A stretch of 64,000 nt of DNA. Source: Rhynchopus sp. YZ270_cl-10. Its lineage: Eukaryota; Euglenozoa; Diplonemea; Diplonemida; Diplonemidae. Location of the stretch: the NCBI GenBank assembly GCA_964035575.1, contig OZ037934.1:434001-498000 (forward strand), in the 5' to 3' direction. This document shows positions 30,625 through 43,212 of the stretch, piece by piece. The notes under the pieces are model-generated. The model worked only from the letters and a program-made list of their open reading frames with translations. It did not search any database and had not been told where the DNA came from. The translations under genes and the position numbers were made by a program. The number at the start of each line of letters is the position of its first letter. Position 1 is the first letter of the stretch.

Positions 30625-31175
30625 AAAAAAAGAAAGAAAAGACTGTCTTCCGGGTTCTTTCCTTGGTTTTTTTATTTTTTCCAGATAGTTGCGCGCTTTT
30701 TATTTGAAAAATAATTTATGTTCCAATCAGGGCAAATTTGATTTGGTATTTCGTTTAAAAAGAAGAAAGCGCTATTAGATATATTTCATGCATTTATTCG
30801 ATGCCTTCGTTCTTTTATTTAAAAAAAACCAAAAATAATGTCAAAACAAAAACAGAATATTGCTCGTTTGAATATCCCCTCCTCTTTGTTTTCATGCTTT
30901 CATCCAGCTGGCATTGTGGGTCAGTCAGAGGTGCCTGCATCAATAACTTCACTTTTTTCTTAGGTACACTACTGCCATAGTCTATTAGAGGGCGTTAGTA
31001 TACTTTAAGTCAAATTTCTTTCTCTTGGGGAAACCCGTGCTCTGCGTCTTCCGATTGAACGGTGAGGCGGCTTTTTTGCACTTTCAACTTTCTTCTCTTC
31101 TTTTCTCTCTTTTGCGTACATTTAAAAAAACAAAAACAAAAACAAATACAAAGCAAACGTCCCCTCCTTATAGGT

Positions 31176-31226
31176 GACTAAGCAAGAGAAGCTTAGGGTC
31201 ATCCTGATAAAGTTCTTTTTTTTTTT
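31176..31226 (+). repeat. Hairpin repeat R3
   Basis: GGTGACTAAGCAAGAGAAGC, TTAGGGTCATCCTGATAAAG, then T-run. The stem is CTAAGC/GCTTAG with a 6-base loop AAGAGA. Confidence 0.75.
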
Positions 31227-31315
31227 CTTTTCTGTCATGACCTGCCATCACCGATTCAATAAAGAAACTGGTGAGGGCAGTATCAAGCAATGATTTAGGG
31301 GGGGAAAAAAGTATA

Positions 31316-31365
31316 GTGGAGGCACACTCTAGGGTGGCTACACTAATACAACCAAGTTTTCAAAA
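31316..31365 (+). repeat. Dispersed repeat family R2
   Basis: GTGGAGGCACACTCTAGGGT, GGCTACACTAATACAACCAA, GTTTTCAAAA; consensus apart from one extra G. Confidence 0.75.
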
Positions 31366-31444
31366 AAAAACAAAACGTGAAACAACTTTAAAGGGGATGT
31401 CGGCAAAACTCCTTTCTCTCAGTCTCAAGAAATAAATAAATAAA

Positions 31445-31520
31445 ATGCGAGAGCCGAAAACCTGGACAGTGCAGACTGCTTGCTTGGCAGCTATACTAAC
31501 CTGTCAGAGTATCAAAAAAG
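31445..31520 (+). repeat. Dispersed GCAGACTGCTTG...ATACTAACCTG repeat
   Basis: GCGAGAGCCGAAAACCTGG, GCAGACTGCTTGCTTGGCAG, CTATACTAACCTGTCAGAGT, ATCAAAAAA. It is matched at 23614-23690 and, more loosely, at 29348-29405 and 34251-34335. Copies end in ATCAAA plus an A-run, as R1 does. Confidence 0.65.
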
Positions 31521-32171
31521 AAAAGAAGAAAAAAAAGGGTCTCAACACGAGTCTTTTACTTTTTTCTTCGGTAATTGAGCAGACGGGGAAAAAGTGGTTA
31601 CTTTTTGTTATTCTTCTTCTTCTCTTTTGATGATATTTTCTTCACCCGAAACTCTTCCTCCTGAGGGTGATCTCCTCCGAAGTCTTGTTCAGGTATTTTC
31701 AAGATTTTTTTTTTGTTCAGTTTGGGTACATTTAGTGTACCCTATTATACCTTCTATTCAGTAGAATATAAAATATGTGAAACCAATTTTGTTCTATAGT
31801 AAACACCTTTACACGAAAGAACTCTGGGGCCGATAGGGCCGTATCATTTTGACTTGCCTCCCTCTTTTTGACCTTTCAAAGCACTCACTCGCAGACCGAG
31901 AATTTAAAAAAAAAGGACGCAGTTTATCTGGCCCTTTTCTTTTTTACCGTTCTTTTTTTTTCTCTTCTCGCTTAGGTTTTTTTAATTTGCGAATGCAGTG
32001 TTTTAATGGAAATGGTCAAAGCAATCGGTACAAAATGGGTGTATTCTGTATAGTGGGTTTTGTTTTTTATTCGCTCCATTCAAACTCGAAAGCAAAATAA
32101 AAAAAAAAACAAACAAACAAACAGAACCTATCATGGGAAGGGAGGGGGGCGGGGGAAGGGGGGTTTAAGCT

Positions 32172-32450
32172 GTGTGCACGAGAGTCACATTCATCTTTCA
32201 AGTTTTATTTTTCATTGGATTCAGCAGACACCCAGTGTTGTGTTCCAGGACCGTGTTGTTTTTTCTTGAGTCTTTAAAACCATGTCATCACCCCTTCCCA
32301 GTCAAGGATGAGGAAATGACTGTGTACCTGCTTACAGTTTCCCTGTCAGCAACTCTCAAGTGCAAACACTCCGGGTTTGATAACCCCGCGGAGTGTAAGT
32401 GCCTGCATCCCAGAGGAGTTTACACTATCAACGTCACTCAGGTCGGTCAG
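32172..32450 (+). repeat. Repeat family g, long copy (about 220 bp) with ACGAGAG module in front
   Basis: After GTGCACGAGAGTCACATTC come TTGGATTCAGCAGACACCCA, TACCTGCTTACAGTTTCCCT, ACACTCCGGGTTTGATAACC and CATCCCAGAGGAGTTTACAC. The module order matches 58112-58335. The ACTCCG...CGGAGT segment with inner GGGTT/AACCC arms forms a compound hairpin. Confidence 0.75.
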
Positions 32451-32721
32451 TGTGCCTGCAATACATTTTTTTTTGTTTTTTGTTTTTTTTTTTAGCTTGA
32501 AAGATGGGTGCGCACAGATTGGGGGTAAGTCATGTTCCAAATTTTTCTCTCTCTCTCTTTTCTGGTTTTAGTTTTTTTTTTTGAATACATTGTGTGTGGT
32601 ACTCTCCATTCACCACTTTTTTTCAAGTTATTTCCCGTCCCCACCCCCTTTTTTTTAATTGAATACTTGGTTGTAGTGTTGACAACTGAGGATGAGCGCC
32701 AATGGTAGTGGTTGCTTTTTT

Positions 32722-32760
32722 TTAATACACTGTCATGAGAAGGCTTTGTATTTTTTAAGT
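32722..32760 (+). repeat. Partial R4
   Basis: AATACACTGTCATGAGAAGG, CTTTGTATTTTTTAAGTCAC; only the 3' module is present. Confidence 0.6.
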
Positions 32761-33156
32761 CACATTTTTTTTTCTTTTTTTTTTTGTCATAGGGACAAAG
32801 ATGCTTTGTTGTTGTATAACCTGTTGCTGAATTTCTCCATCCCTCAAACCCCCTTCCCATACCCCACCTCCCCACAATCGTGAAGCCTTTTCTGTCTGAA
32901 AGGCAAAAAAAAAAAAGTCAAACAAATTATCAAAAATAAAAGGGTACAGCGGTATTATGATACCATTGGTAAACAGTGGTATTTGCAAAAAGAAAAAAAA
33001 AAAAACCCCACTGCGCCTGTACCTTCTGCAGTACAAAGGCTTCGGTTAACTTTGAGTACAGAACTTTGCTCCGTTTTTTGGAGCGAAGTGATTGTCGACA
33101 CAACAAAAAAAATATGGTGCAGGTGAGTGATCGACATTCTCCCCCCCTTTTTTTTT

Positions 33157-33280
33157 CCCAGTTGTGTGCGTTTAGGTTTAGGAAAAGGCAAACTTCCTTT
33201 TAGCTCGAAGAATCGATTTTCTTGGAGCTTCTAGGACTGTGCATTGTTCTATTCCCTGAAAGGAATGGTAAAAAAAAAGT
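33157..33280 (+). repeat. Dispersed repeat GTGTGC...TTGGAGCTT...GGAATGG
   Basis: TTAGGAAAAGGCAAACTTCC, GATTTTCTTGGAGCTTCTAG and CCTGAAAGGAATGGTAAAAA. It is matched at 41668-41780 with the same order and orientation. Confidence 0.6.
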
Positions 33281-34675
33281 TTTTAAAAAAGGTGAGCTTG
33301 CATATGTGGCAACTGCACTATTTCAACAATTTTTCAAAAAAGCAAAGGCCTCCGGGCAACATCGTTTACAGAGCCTACCTAAGTAGACTGTTGTCGAAAA
33401 AACGAAAAAAGAGAGAAAGGGAAAAAATAATCATATGGGGTTCCCTCACTCCAATTTCCCCCCACCTCCCACCCCCCATGTTCCAAAAAAAAAAAAGTAT
33501 GCAGGCCAATTAGTGGCTGACCATTTTCATATCAAAAAGGTATCAAAAAAAAAAAAAAAAAAAAGGCTTTTCTCCAACTCCCCATTGCTGTGAACAAGCA
33601 AATGAAATAAAATCCCCATACCCCCTTCAATTTCAAAAATTTATTTCTTTTATTTGCATTATTTTCGAGGTGTTTTTTTCGCACTTTCAACTTTTTGTTT
33701 TGTTTTTTTTTTGTTTTGTTTTGCATGAAGTATTGAGGGAGACAGAGGTGCAGAGGGAGAGGCTATTTGAAGCGTATTGAATTTATTTTCTCCCCTCCAT
33801 CGTACACGACGGTGAAGCAAATAATGACTTGAATTATGGTTTTTTTTTTCTTGTAGTTTCATCATTGTAAGACTACGGTGAAACCATTTGCCTTGCATTG
33901 AAATTATTTACTTCACCATCATGTGCGCCCATGTGAAAGAGAAAATCTCTAAAAAGGCGTGATTCACGCGGTTTGTGACCTGACCACTCCATTCCCGCAA
34001 AAATTTTTTTCTTCCAAGTGGATAAAACTCCATCTTTCGATTGAAAATTATATCTTAATCTTCTTCCAAGAAAGATGGGAACATTTTTGTTGATCCCCTA
34101 CACCTATGCTATCAATTTATTGAATGCATATGTCGGAAAATCCTTTTTTTTTGCCTCGCATCTTATTCTCACGCTCCGCCCTCCTTCCCAATGCTGACTC
34201 TTTGTGCATACCAAAAAATTATCAAAAAAAGTGGGAGAAAAAAAAAATAACGCGAGCAATACCTGAGACGGTGCAGACTGCTTTTTTTTGTGTATCTAAA
34301 TGGCAGTAACGCACTAATTCTCAGATTATCAAAACAAAAACAAAAAAAAAAAAAAAAAAAAACTGTGTCCGTTTTCTCCTTTTTCCCAAAGGAAAAAAAG
34401 TGATGAAATATCTATCTGATTTTGCCTGAAATTTTGGCGGAGTTTAGTGGTATTTGAATACTATACTAAAATCAAAAAATTCAGACAAAAATCAGGTGGA
34501 CTGTAGAAAATGAGGAACTATTTTTTTTCTTCTTCTCCCCATCTTCTTCAAAGAGTTGTGCTTTCAAGGGAAAGCACAGACTGCAACGCTCAAACTCCCC
34601 TTCCCAGGGTACTCCTAAATCTGCACAACGAAGGCAGCTTTTTTTTTTTTGTTTTATTTTGACGCACACTACTTT

Positions 34676-34770
34676 TGTGAGCGGAAAGTGTCAATGTCGT
34701 TTCACCCCCAACCGTGCTCCGCAACACCACCACCCAACAGGTGAGATATAGTGTGTGAGGAAGCGTCAAC
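34676..34770 (+). repeat. Repeat j, second module
   Basis: GTGAGCGGAAAGTGTCAATG, CCCCAACCGTGCTCCGCAAC, CCACCACCCAACAGGTGAGA, TATAGTGTGTGAGGAAGCGT. It is almost identical to 22627-22712. Confidence 0.75.
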
Positions 34771-34983
34771 GCATCAAAACAACTACAAGAAGGGTGGGGG
34801 GTGAGGGAATGACAAAAAGTGACACTTTCCCCCTTTTTTTTGAGTCCAGATTTAGGATTTCCCTCCCATTTATAACGCCACCCACTTCCTTGTAACGCAA
34901 AACAAAATAAAGGGGGAGGGTTTTTTTTCTCTTCTACGGCACAATTGCCCCGCCCCGCAACAAAAACAACAACAAAAACAATA

Positions 34984-35032
34984 GTGGAGCATACTCTAGG
35001 GTGGCTACACTAATACAACCAAGTTTTCAAAA
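34984..35032 (+). repeat. Dispersed repeat family R2
   Basis: GTGGAGCATACTCTAGGGTG, GCTACACTAATACAACCAAG, TTTTCAAAA. Confidence 0.75.
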
Positions 35033-35914
35033 AAACAAAACTTTCAAGCCCCGCCCCTCCACCCCGCCTCTTTTTATTCAAATAACCCCCCCCTTTGTTT
35101 ACCTTTCTTTTTTGTTTTTTTTCTAGCGTTTTTTTTGGTTACATAGTGCCCTGATTGATAACAGATTTAAATTTCTACTTTATTTTTCAAATCAACCCTC
35201 CAAATGGAGTGCGACAACGTCGAGAGCGGCAACGGAACGCGTAGTGGGAAATGCAACGGGCTTTTGTCATATTGTTTTTATTCTCCCCACCCACCCACCC
35301 ACCCACCAACACGTCAATGTGATTCTTCCTGAAACTTCATCTCCAGAGAAGGAATTGCGCTGGCGAGAAGGAGTGTGTGGGAGGGAAGGGGAGGGGAGGG
35401 AGGAGGGCCTCGTTGCATTGTATTGTACCTTTCCGTTCAGTAGAATAGAAAATACCGCGTTTTGGGGGGAAAAAATATGGACCAGAAAAATTGGTCGATC
35501 AAAGGGGGGAAAAAAAATCTCGGTCCATATTTTTTTCAAACGGTATATGAAATCATTTCATTTTTTTTTTTTTCTCTTTTTTTTTGCAGTGGTTTCCTCG
35601 TTTCAAGATGTATGCATGGTCACAGACATCATCTGACAAAGTTTCATTTTTTTTTCTCCCCTCCCCTCTTATTTCAAGAGCACAAAATCAAGACTATCAA
35701 AAACTTCATAAAACCCCATTCAGATTCCCTTCTTCTTTCATCTCTTTTATGCGACCGACGTTTTCCCTTTTTAAAGCTCAGGCGATATGTTTGTTTTTTC
35801 ACCCTTTTCAATTTATTTATGTCAAAGGTCAGACCAGGGGTTTATATTTTTTAAACATCTGCCACACGCTCTTTATGGATGGAGGTGTGCCGTCTGTCTG
35901 CGTCCTAAGCAGGG

Positions 35915-36795
35915 TTGCCCCTTGTTCTCGGAAAAAACAGCAAAATTCTGGATTTATGTTCCCGTTTTTTTCCTTTTTTTTGGGTGGGGTTTTTTGCCCT
36001 TTTTCGGGCTTTCCGAGCTCTACCCTCACTGTAGTGGGGTCATTTCGAGAAAATGGACAAGTTCTTGATTGATATAAATTTTGGTTACGACCACTAGTGC
36101 GTTGCTCACAATGCTAAATGAGTGTCAGAACTGTGATTCTGGGCCACTTTAACCGCCCCTCGAAATTCAAAAAGGGGTCCCAAACCCGGGCGCGCTACAC
36201 GCGCGCGGAACTTTTTGCAGCTTTGGTCTAGTTGCATTTTGGCTGCAAAATGCAAGGGGATCCCCAAAGACGTTGGGAATATTATTTGGATGGGGCAGTG
36301 ATTTTGTACCGGCATACGCTCCCTCGTGGCAACCGTGTGCATGCCAATGAAGTGCTCTCTGGGGTTCGATAACCCGTGGAGCCAGTGCTTCCGCCGATGA
36401 ATGGTGAGGCGTTTGCACTTCTCTTTTTGCGGAGCAAAAAATAATATAAATGGCGCCGCAGGCAAAAATTTTTGGGTACGGTGTAAAAATCTAGCTTCCA
36501 ACGAACCCTTTTTTGCAGAGCAAAAAATGAAAAATGGCGCCGCAGGCAAAAAAAAATTGGGGGTACAGCCCTGGATGGTGCAGGATTTTGGTGTCAATTT
36601 TTTTTTTCTTGCCCCCTGAAAACTCTTGCTTTTGAGAGTTTCGACCATTTCACCACACTGGTGGTGTGTCACCTACAGTGAAACCCACCAGAAACCACAA
36701 GAAAGCCCCCTAAGGAAAAAAGGAAAAAAAAAAAGGAAAAAAAAACTAAAATCCAGAATTTCATGTTCTCGGTCCCACTTAGGAACTTCCCTGGT
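35915..36795. mobile_element. Probable inverted-repeat element with arms of about 130 bp
   Basis: The left arm (about 35917-36045: GTCCTAAGCAGGG, TTGTTCTCGG, AAATTCTGGATTTATGTTCC) is inverted in the right arm (about 36670-36795: AATCCAGAATTTCATGTTCT, GGTCCTAAGTC). Between them sit the GGCGCCGCAGGC repeats and a family g fragment (36343-36424). The exact ends and flanking duplication are unclear. Confidence 0.5.
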
Positions 36796-36919
36796 CCTAA
36801 GTCATTTTTTTTTTTTTTTTCATTTTTTGTTTTGCAAAAACATTGTTTCAAAAATCCGGGATTTTTTTTTCTTCGGGGGTTACCTGGGGGTTTTAAAAAA
36901 GACAAACTAAAAACAATAA

Positions 36920-37788
36920 CTCAGGGTTCTAGGTCCAAAAAAAAATAAGGGAAACGGAAAATGTGTTTTGAAAAAAAATTTCCGCGCTGCGCGCGGAAAA
37001 TTACTACCCCAACAGCCCTAAAAAATTGATGCTACCCATACGTAACGTCAAGTCGAAGACATCCTTCGCATAATGGAAAGGGATAATCCGATTCCCAACG
37101 AACTGCCGGACAATCTCCTAGGGGAGATCATCCAAGAATGTGTGGCACGAAAGAATCGTGCACTCGAACCTCACCTATGGTGATGATGATCTGTGACAGT
37201 CGCCTATCTAGATCGACTAGAAAAGCTCCATGAAGATTTTTTTATTCAGGAGCAGGGGCTTATATAGCGTCACCCAAAGGTTCCTGGCGAAGCCACGGTA
37301 CGCAACATTTTAAAAAAATATTGACACAAAATGGTACTGACGTTAGTAATTATCGTCAGTTTCCGTAAATTTTACTTACGTATTTTGCTACGAAAGTTTC
37401 TGGCGAAGCCACGGTACGCAACATTTCAAAAAAATTCCCTTAAAATTGCACATATTTACAACCAAACTATGTCATGGGAGGGTGGTTGCAATCTTGCGCC
37501 GCAGGCGCACGGTACGCTACTTTTTCTTTCGCCATGCTGTATGCTTCCTTTTCCTTCGAGCGTTTTCCTTCTGAGGCGAAAATTTTTGTATGGGAAATTG
37601 AGTTTTTGGGTAGCAAAAAATTCTGTTGTGAGTGTAGGAGGGACCCCCAGTTTCTGGGGTTTTTTTTGGGGGGGAACCGGGGTACCACCCCAAAAAAAAA
37701 CAAAATCCCCCCCAAAAAAAAAAAAAAAATCCGGATTTAACGGAAAATGTGTTACACATTTTCCGTTTACTATACCTAGGACCCTGAA
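36920..37788. mobile_element. TAA-flanked inverted-repeat element
   Basis: (C/T)TCAGGGT(T/C)CTAGG ends in inverted orientation, with CGGAAAATGTGT also inverted inside, lie between TAA at 36917-36919 and 37789-37791, a 3-bp target size typical of PIF/Harbinger. Inside, two copies of GGCGAAGCCACGGTACGCAA (37286 and 37404) flank a short piece with coding character: MERDNPIPNELPDN then GEIIQECVARKNRALEPHLW and stop (about 37072-37182). Confidence 0.6.
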
Positions 37789-37817
37789 TAACTATTCAAA
37801 CAAAAACAAAGAAATAT

Positions 37818-37866
37818 GTGGAGCACACTCTAGGGTAGCTACACTAATACAACCAAGTTTTCAAAG
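37818..37866 (+). repeat. Dispersed repeat family R2
   Basis: GTGGAGCACACTCTAGGGTA, GCTACACTAATACAACCAAG, TTTTCAAAG; it begins 27 bp after the TAA-flanked element. Confidence 0.75.
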
Positions 37867-38085
37867 AAAGAGGAAAAAAAAAAAAAAAAAAAACAAAACA
37901 AGAGCACAAAAGCAAAAACCTATCAAAAACTTCATAAAAACCCTCATTCAAACCCTCACATTGCAGTGAAAACTGTTCATAAAAAATGAAAGATTTCTGC
38001 AAAAAGAAAAAAAAAAAGCCTTCGGGCGACATTGAGTACAGATCCTGCACTAGCAGGTGATTGTCGACACAACAAAAAAACAATG

Positions 38086-38150
38086 GTGGAGATTTGCACA
38101 AAACCTGTGTCAACACAACCGATGCAACTACACTACCAACAATTTATCAA
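38086..38150 (+). repeat. Dispersed repeat family R1
   Basis: GTGGAGATTTGCACAAAACC, TGTGTCAACACAACCGATGC, AACAATTTATCAAAA. It is preceded by GCCTTCGGGCGACATTGAGT and GTGATTGTCGACACAACAAA (38016-38075), a further family also at 33030-33110 and 40988-41050. Confidence 0.75.
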
Positions 38151-39880
38151 AAAATCCCCCCCAATCACCCCTTCTTTTATACAATGAAAAACTCGCGTTG
38201 TGGGAAGAACCCATGGTTATCGAGCTATTTTTCATGAGCACATGTATTATTTGTTATCATATTTTGCATATACCCCTGCGGTCTATTAGGAAGAGGAAAA
38301 GTCAGATTCCGTTTGAGACTGTCTTTATTTTCTCTTCTTTTTTTTCCCCCAGTTTTTATTTGTCCGTGCCCCCCCTATTCGTGGTGCACGTACACAATGA
38401 CGTCACATTATATCATTCCACAGTTTTCTTTGTTTTTTTTTTTTTTTTTTTTTGCACAGTGTTAGAAATGAAACATGATTAGCCAAACGGTAAATTTGTC
38501 CTCACGCTTTTTGAATCATTCCCCCTCACCCAATTATCATGGCCACCCAGGGGTGAGAGCCTAAAAGGCTTCCTAAAATGGCTGCGGTCAACGAAAAAAA
38601 GACACAGTAGTAGATTAGTGAGGACAAAATCAAGTGGCAAAAAATGTTAGTTTAGTTTTTAAACGAGGGAAGATTTTTATTGATCCCTCCTATGCTATCA
38701 ATTTGATTGCATAATATTATGATGAAAATACTTTTTTACGACTACCTAGAGAACAGGGCGGGTTGAACGTTATTTTGGCATAGTGTGCCTGCAACGCCTT
38801 CCCTGTTGCTACCGCGTTTCTTGTTGCTACGCAGAGGTGTTACGCATGGGGGGACAGCAGCCCTGAATCTTCTTTGACACCAGGGGATTACACGGACAGC
38901 AACACATCGCCCCCTCACTATGTGGCCAGCCTGTTTCTGAATTTTTTTGTTTTCCAGCTTTTCTTCAAAAAAAAACCCCTCCTCCTCCTCCTCCTCTCTC
39001 CTGCTGAACTCTACCTTTAATTTTTCTTTTTTTTTGTGGCGTTTTCAGCTCACCCCCCTCCCATGCAAACCTTCTTCTAAGTTACGCAGCTACCAGTCCC
39101 CCCGAGTTCGCAATCTTAATTTGGCTTTTTATTTTATTTTTCTTCTTGAAAGTGATGACCGTCTAATATGGCGGCTACACTGATTCTTTGTTTATTTTTT
39201 CTTCTCTACCTCCCAAAGCATTTTCTCGAGCGAATAAAACAGTTTCGGTTTATTTTGTTCGTTTTTTGCTTTGTAAAAAAAAAATCTGAGAAAATATGTA
39301 TGGACGGAGAGGCTCCAGACACAACTCAAAAGTTTTTTTTTTCTCTTGCTCTCTTTCTTCAATTTTTCCCGGAATGGCTGCCCCCTCCCCCCATCATGAT
39401 ACAAATAATGCATCACAATACAGCTGTATTGTGTGTAAAAAGCGAAGAGGATAAAATCACTGCTTTTTTTTTCCCCAGTGCCTGCGTCCGCTGATGAACG
39501 GTGAGGCGTTCGTACTTTCAACTTCTCTTTTTCTTTTTGGGGTGTGGGGAGGATTGAGTTGTCAGCAAACCTCTCTCCAAAGGGGAGATCTGAACAGTCG
39601 TGCAGCCATCGGTTTAATTTCTTTCTTTTATTTTTGCATTTTATTTTGGTTTAGCCACTATAATTATCATGTGACGCGAGCCGAGAGAGACACATACCAC
39701 ACATTGAAGAAAGCCGCAAAGAAGGCACCTGCCTTTTTTTTTTTCTACGGCAAACAAACGCCTTTTGCCTCTCCTTTTTCTTCGTTGTGTCCTCTCCCTT
39801 AATTTTTATAACGATTGGGGGTTTTTGTGATTGATGAGTAAAGCACAACGCGCTGGGGTTCATCTAATAATTTTAAACGA

Positions 39881-39931
39881 AGGTGGCTAAGCACAAAAGA
39901 GGCTTACGTTCATCTTATAAACAATTTTTTT
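39881..39931 (+). repeat. Hairpin repeat R3 (two adjacent copies)
   Basis: GGTGGCTAAGCACAAAAGAG, GCTTACGTTCATCTTATAAA, then T-run. A worn copy lies directly upstream at 39833-39878 (GAGTAAAGCACAACGCGCTG, GGGTTCATCTAATAATT). Confidence 0.7.
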
Positions 39932-40546
39932 TAGATGTTGTATTTAACCACACACAGTGTATGCAAGTAAGGCAACAAAATAGGTATTATTCATATTGTA
40001 GGACTGCATGGTCGGGGTCCTATTTGCAATAATTTAGCTGATATATTGCATGCCTGTCGTGTGGCATACCCCCAGCCTTTTTTCAACTTTTTCTTTATTC
40101 CAACTTTCATATTCCCCCCTCCACTCCACTGGTTTAGTTTAGAACGAAAATCAGCCCCCAGATCAGAGTAGCCTTTTTCTTTTTGAGTGTGATCTCTCCC
40201 CTTTTCTCTCTCTGGCAGAAAAAAATTTTTTTTTGTTTTCTTTTTTGTTTTCACCTTCCACAGTTTTTCTTTTTGTGATCAGATGTGTGCCTCGTGAGAC
40301 ACACATCACACCTCATCTTTGAACCCCTTTTTTTAAAGTTTTCGTCGTCCTACACATTTTCGTCGATTACTTAAAAAAACAACTTATCTAGTGGTTTGTA
40401 TATCAGCTAGACACCACATCTCTCTCCTCTTCTCTCTTCGTCATTTTTGTTCTGTTTTATGTGTCAACCAAATTGAGTAGCGCACATCAAACATTTACAA
40501 AAAAAATGGGGAGGGCATCAAAAATTTATTTTCATTTCTTGCAAAA

Positions 40547-40600
40547 GGTGACTTAAGTAGCGGAGGGGGGCTTAGGTTCATCTCATCAGCTTTTCTTATT
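40547..40600 (+). repeat. Hairpin repeat R3
   Basis: GGTGACTTAAGTAGCGGAGG, GGGGCTTAGGTTCATCTCAT, then T-rich sequence. Confidence 0.65.
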
Positions 40601-41096
40601 TTCTCCCCCACTCCCTGTCGTATCTTTCTTAATCGAATGCTGTGAATGGCCACCCTTTTTGTGAGGTGATCATCCATCAGTTATTCAAACTAAATTCTTT
40701 GCTAATTTTTTTTGTATTTTTATTTTTGTATACAAAGCCCTTCATCAATCAGGGATTGTAGAAACAAAAGAAAAAAAACAAGAAAAAACAAAACAAAGAC
40801 ACGTCACACACACACACACACATTAAAAATTTAGGTACAGTGTAGCTTCTCCCCATTGGGCAACTCCACTATTCCAACGATTTTTCAAAAAAAAAAAAGT
40901 ATTCCGCCCACCCTCTCACCTCCTTTATGCACAGACAAGAAGCAAAAACAAAAGTAAATCCCCTTTCTTTTTTTGCGTCTGTATCTTTTCTGCCTTCGGG
41001 CGATAACTGTGTACAGAGTCTATCTCTGATGGGCTATTGTCTGTTGCAACTAAAGGGGGTATTTAATGGTGGAGGTTGGTGCTTCCCGGAGGGGTA

Positions 41097-41209
41097 TGCA
41101 TTTCGCAGAATGTGACAAGTTTTCACAACACGGAAACCGCTATAAATTGTGAAGGCTGGTGAAAAGTGGTGAAAAGTTGTGAATTGAATTGAAAATTTGT
41201 GAAAATGCA
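41097..41209. mobile_element. 113-bp TA-flanked element with TTTTCACAAC words
   Basis: TGCATTT at the left end and AAATGCA at the right end lie between TA at 41095-41096 and 41210-41211. The interior is TTTTCACAAC and GTTGTGAA/GGTGAAAAGT words. A related array of TTCACAACT is at 47030-47085. Confidence 0.7.
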
Positions 41210-42312
41210 TACCCGGGAATCACCATGAGGTATTTCATTTCTTCACGACCACTAAGGTCCGTTCGTCGTCTTTTTAGTCGATCTTTCTCCACCGCTTTTT
41301 GTTTTTTTTTTTTACTCCAATTTTTTTTTCTTGCTTGCGAAAGCCGTTCACACAATACAGGAAAACACCAGACTGCTGCAAAGGCGGGAAAGAGGGAACC
41401 ACGAAAAGAAGAAAAAAATGCCCCATCCCGCCTGCATGCATTCAAAACCCCCCTGTATAACACTCTCTTCCCCCTCCTTTAAAAGTTTTCCCGTTTCCGC
41501 CATGTGGTGGAGGTGTGCTCTTATTGTATTTTTTCTATTATTACTATATGACAAAGTACCCCAAAAAAAAATTTCCGTTCGCTTCGCTTGACACAGTTTT
41601 CAGAGAGCTCAAAAAAGAGAAGGGGTTTTCCAGAAGTGGAGTCTAACTGGAAATTTTTAAAAAAGAGTGTGCACATTTAGGAAAGGCAATCTTCCTATTA
41701 AGCCCGACTCCATTTTTTTCTTGGAGCTTTTCCAGGCATCGTTACATTACTCCGTTCCCAAAAGGAATGGCAAAAAAAGGTTTTCAAAATAACAAAAAAT
41801 ACAGTTGAGAGTGCACTGATACATCACCACCTGCACATCCCCCTTTCCCTCCTCCCCTCTTTTTGCACGTCCTTCGAAGTCTTGGTGGCAGTTGGGTGAG
41901 GTCTCCCTGAGGCAGGTAGACATCACCTAGGAAGGGGGATTGTCATGATGTAACAGACCCCCCCCCCCTCCACACATTTTTCTTCTTCTTCTTCAGACTG
42001 ACAAAGTGTGAGAGGCTTATTGTTCAGCTTTCCTTTTTTTTAAAGTACTAAGGTTGCGTTTAAAGCGCTCAGGCGATCCACGACATCTTAACTGTTCACT
42101 TTTTTCCCTCGTTTTTATCATGTCTTCTTTGCTTTCCTAAAGCCAGGGGTTTTTGTAGATATCTTGACAGAACTGCTTGGGTGGACAGCAGTACGAAATC
42201 AAACAGATTTATCGACAAATAAAACAATTTTTTTTTCTCGGTTTGGTGTTTCCGGGTGAAGGTGACGATTTGGACAGGTCCTTGACAGGATTTCGGTGGC
42301 ACCAATAAAATA

Positions 42313-42360
42313 GTGGAGCACATTCTACGGTGGCTGCACTAATACAACCAAGTTTTCAAA
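42313..42360 (+). repeat. Dispersed repeat family R2
   Basis: GTGGAGCACATTCTACGGTG, GCTGCACTAATACAACCAAG, TTTTCAAAA; three substitutions from consensus. Confidence 0.75.
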
Positions 42361-42535
42361 AAAAAACAATGGGGAGTCAGAACACCCCCCCTCAGGAGTT
42401 TTTATTTTCTACTCTAAAATAATATCTGCCTATTTTTTTTTGTTTCCTTCTCTCTTTCTTCTAGGTTTCTATTCTTTGATTGCTAAAGAGCATTTTGCCC
42501 ACCCCCCTTCCTCCCTCACCCACACCATACCGTGG

Positions 42536-42765
42536 TCTCTTGTCATGACATATCATGTGACAAGCGAAATAGGTAGCAAACAACCACTTGTCAAATGACA
42601 AGTGGTATGCTTGTCAAAATGTGGGGAAGTGTTCACATTTCCCCTCTGACAAGAACTCAGTTGTCAATGAGAAGGGTGATTGCTTGTTATTTTTTTATTT
42701 TCATTTTGACATGCCATTTTTACTTGTCATTGACAAGTTTTCTGACAAGAGATTACAGTGTCGTG
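42536..42765. mobile_element. Worn ACAAGTG-word element, copy 3
   Basis: CTTGTCATGACATATCATGT, ACCACTTGTCAAATGACAAG and TTACTTGTCATTGACAAG repeat the words of 2807-3077, but the CACGACGGG ends are not visible. Confidence 0.5.
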
Positions 42766-43175
42766 CAGTGGATGTCGTCTGGTTTCAACTGTGATATGTA
42801 TTTCATCTGCATATTGCTGTCACCACGGCCCTCTCCACAAAAAGGAAATACTCCACACCTTTTTTTGAGAGGACTCCCCCACCCACAACTCCTTTTTTAT
42901 TTTATACCTAGCTGCGTTGCTTAGCTTTGCAATCAACGAAAAACAACCTTTCCCCCCTTTTTACCCTATCAGAGTTACTATTTCTTCTTTTGCTTTTTTT
43001 TTTGTTTTGATTGGTGCCTTGCTGTCCGCCCATGGTGAGGCGGGTTTTTTGCACTTTTCAACCCCTTTTGATTTGCAAGGCTATTTTTACCTCTCGTATT
43101 TGCTTTGCTCAAGTAGACTTAATACCCTATAGGGCTAAGCACCATCATTACAATAAAGCCCGCCCTTTTTATGGT

Positions 43176-43212
43176 AGGTACATTGTGACGAGAGGGCTTT
43201 GTATTTCAAAAG
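43176..43212 (+). repeat. Partial R4
   Basis: GGTACATTGTGACGAGAGGG then CTTTGTATTTCAAAAG. Confidence 0.6.

Noticed and set aside
36106-36672. 188-codon minus-strand frame
   Set aside because: It runs across two copies of the GGCGCCGCAGGC repeat and a family g fragment; composition follows the repeats.
39476-39530. Possible hammerhead ribozyme because of CTGATGA
   Set aside because: The matching GAAA core and cleavage triplet with three stems are absent.
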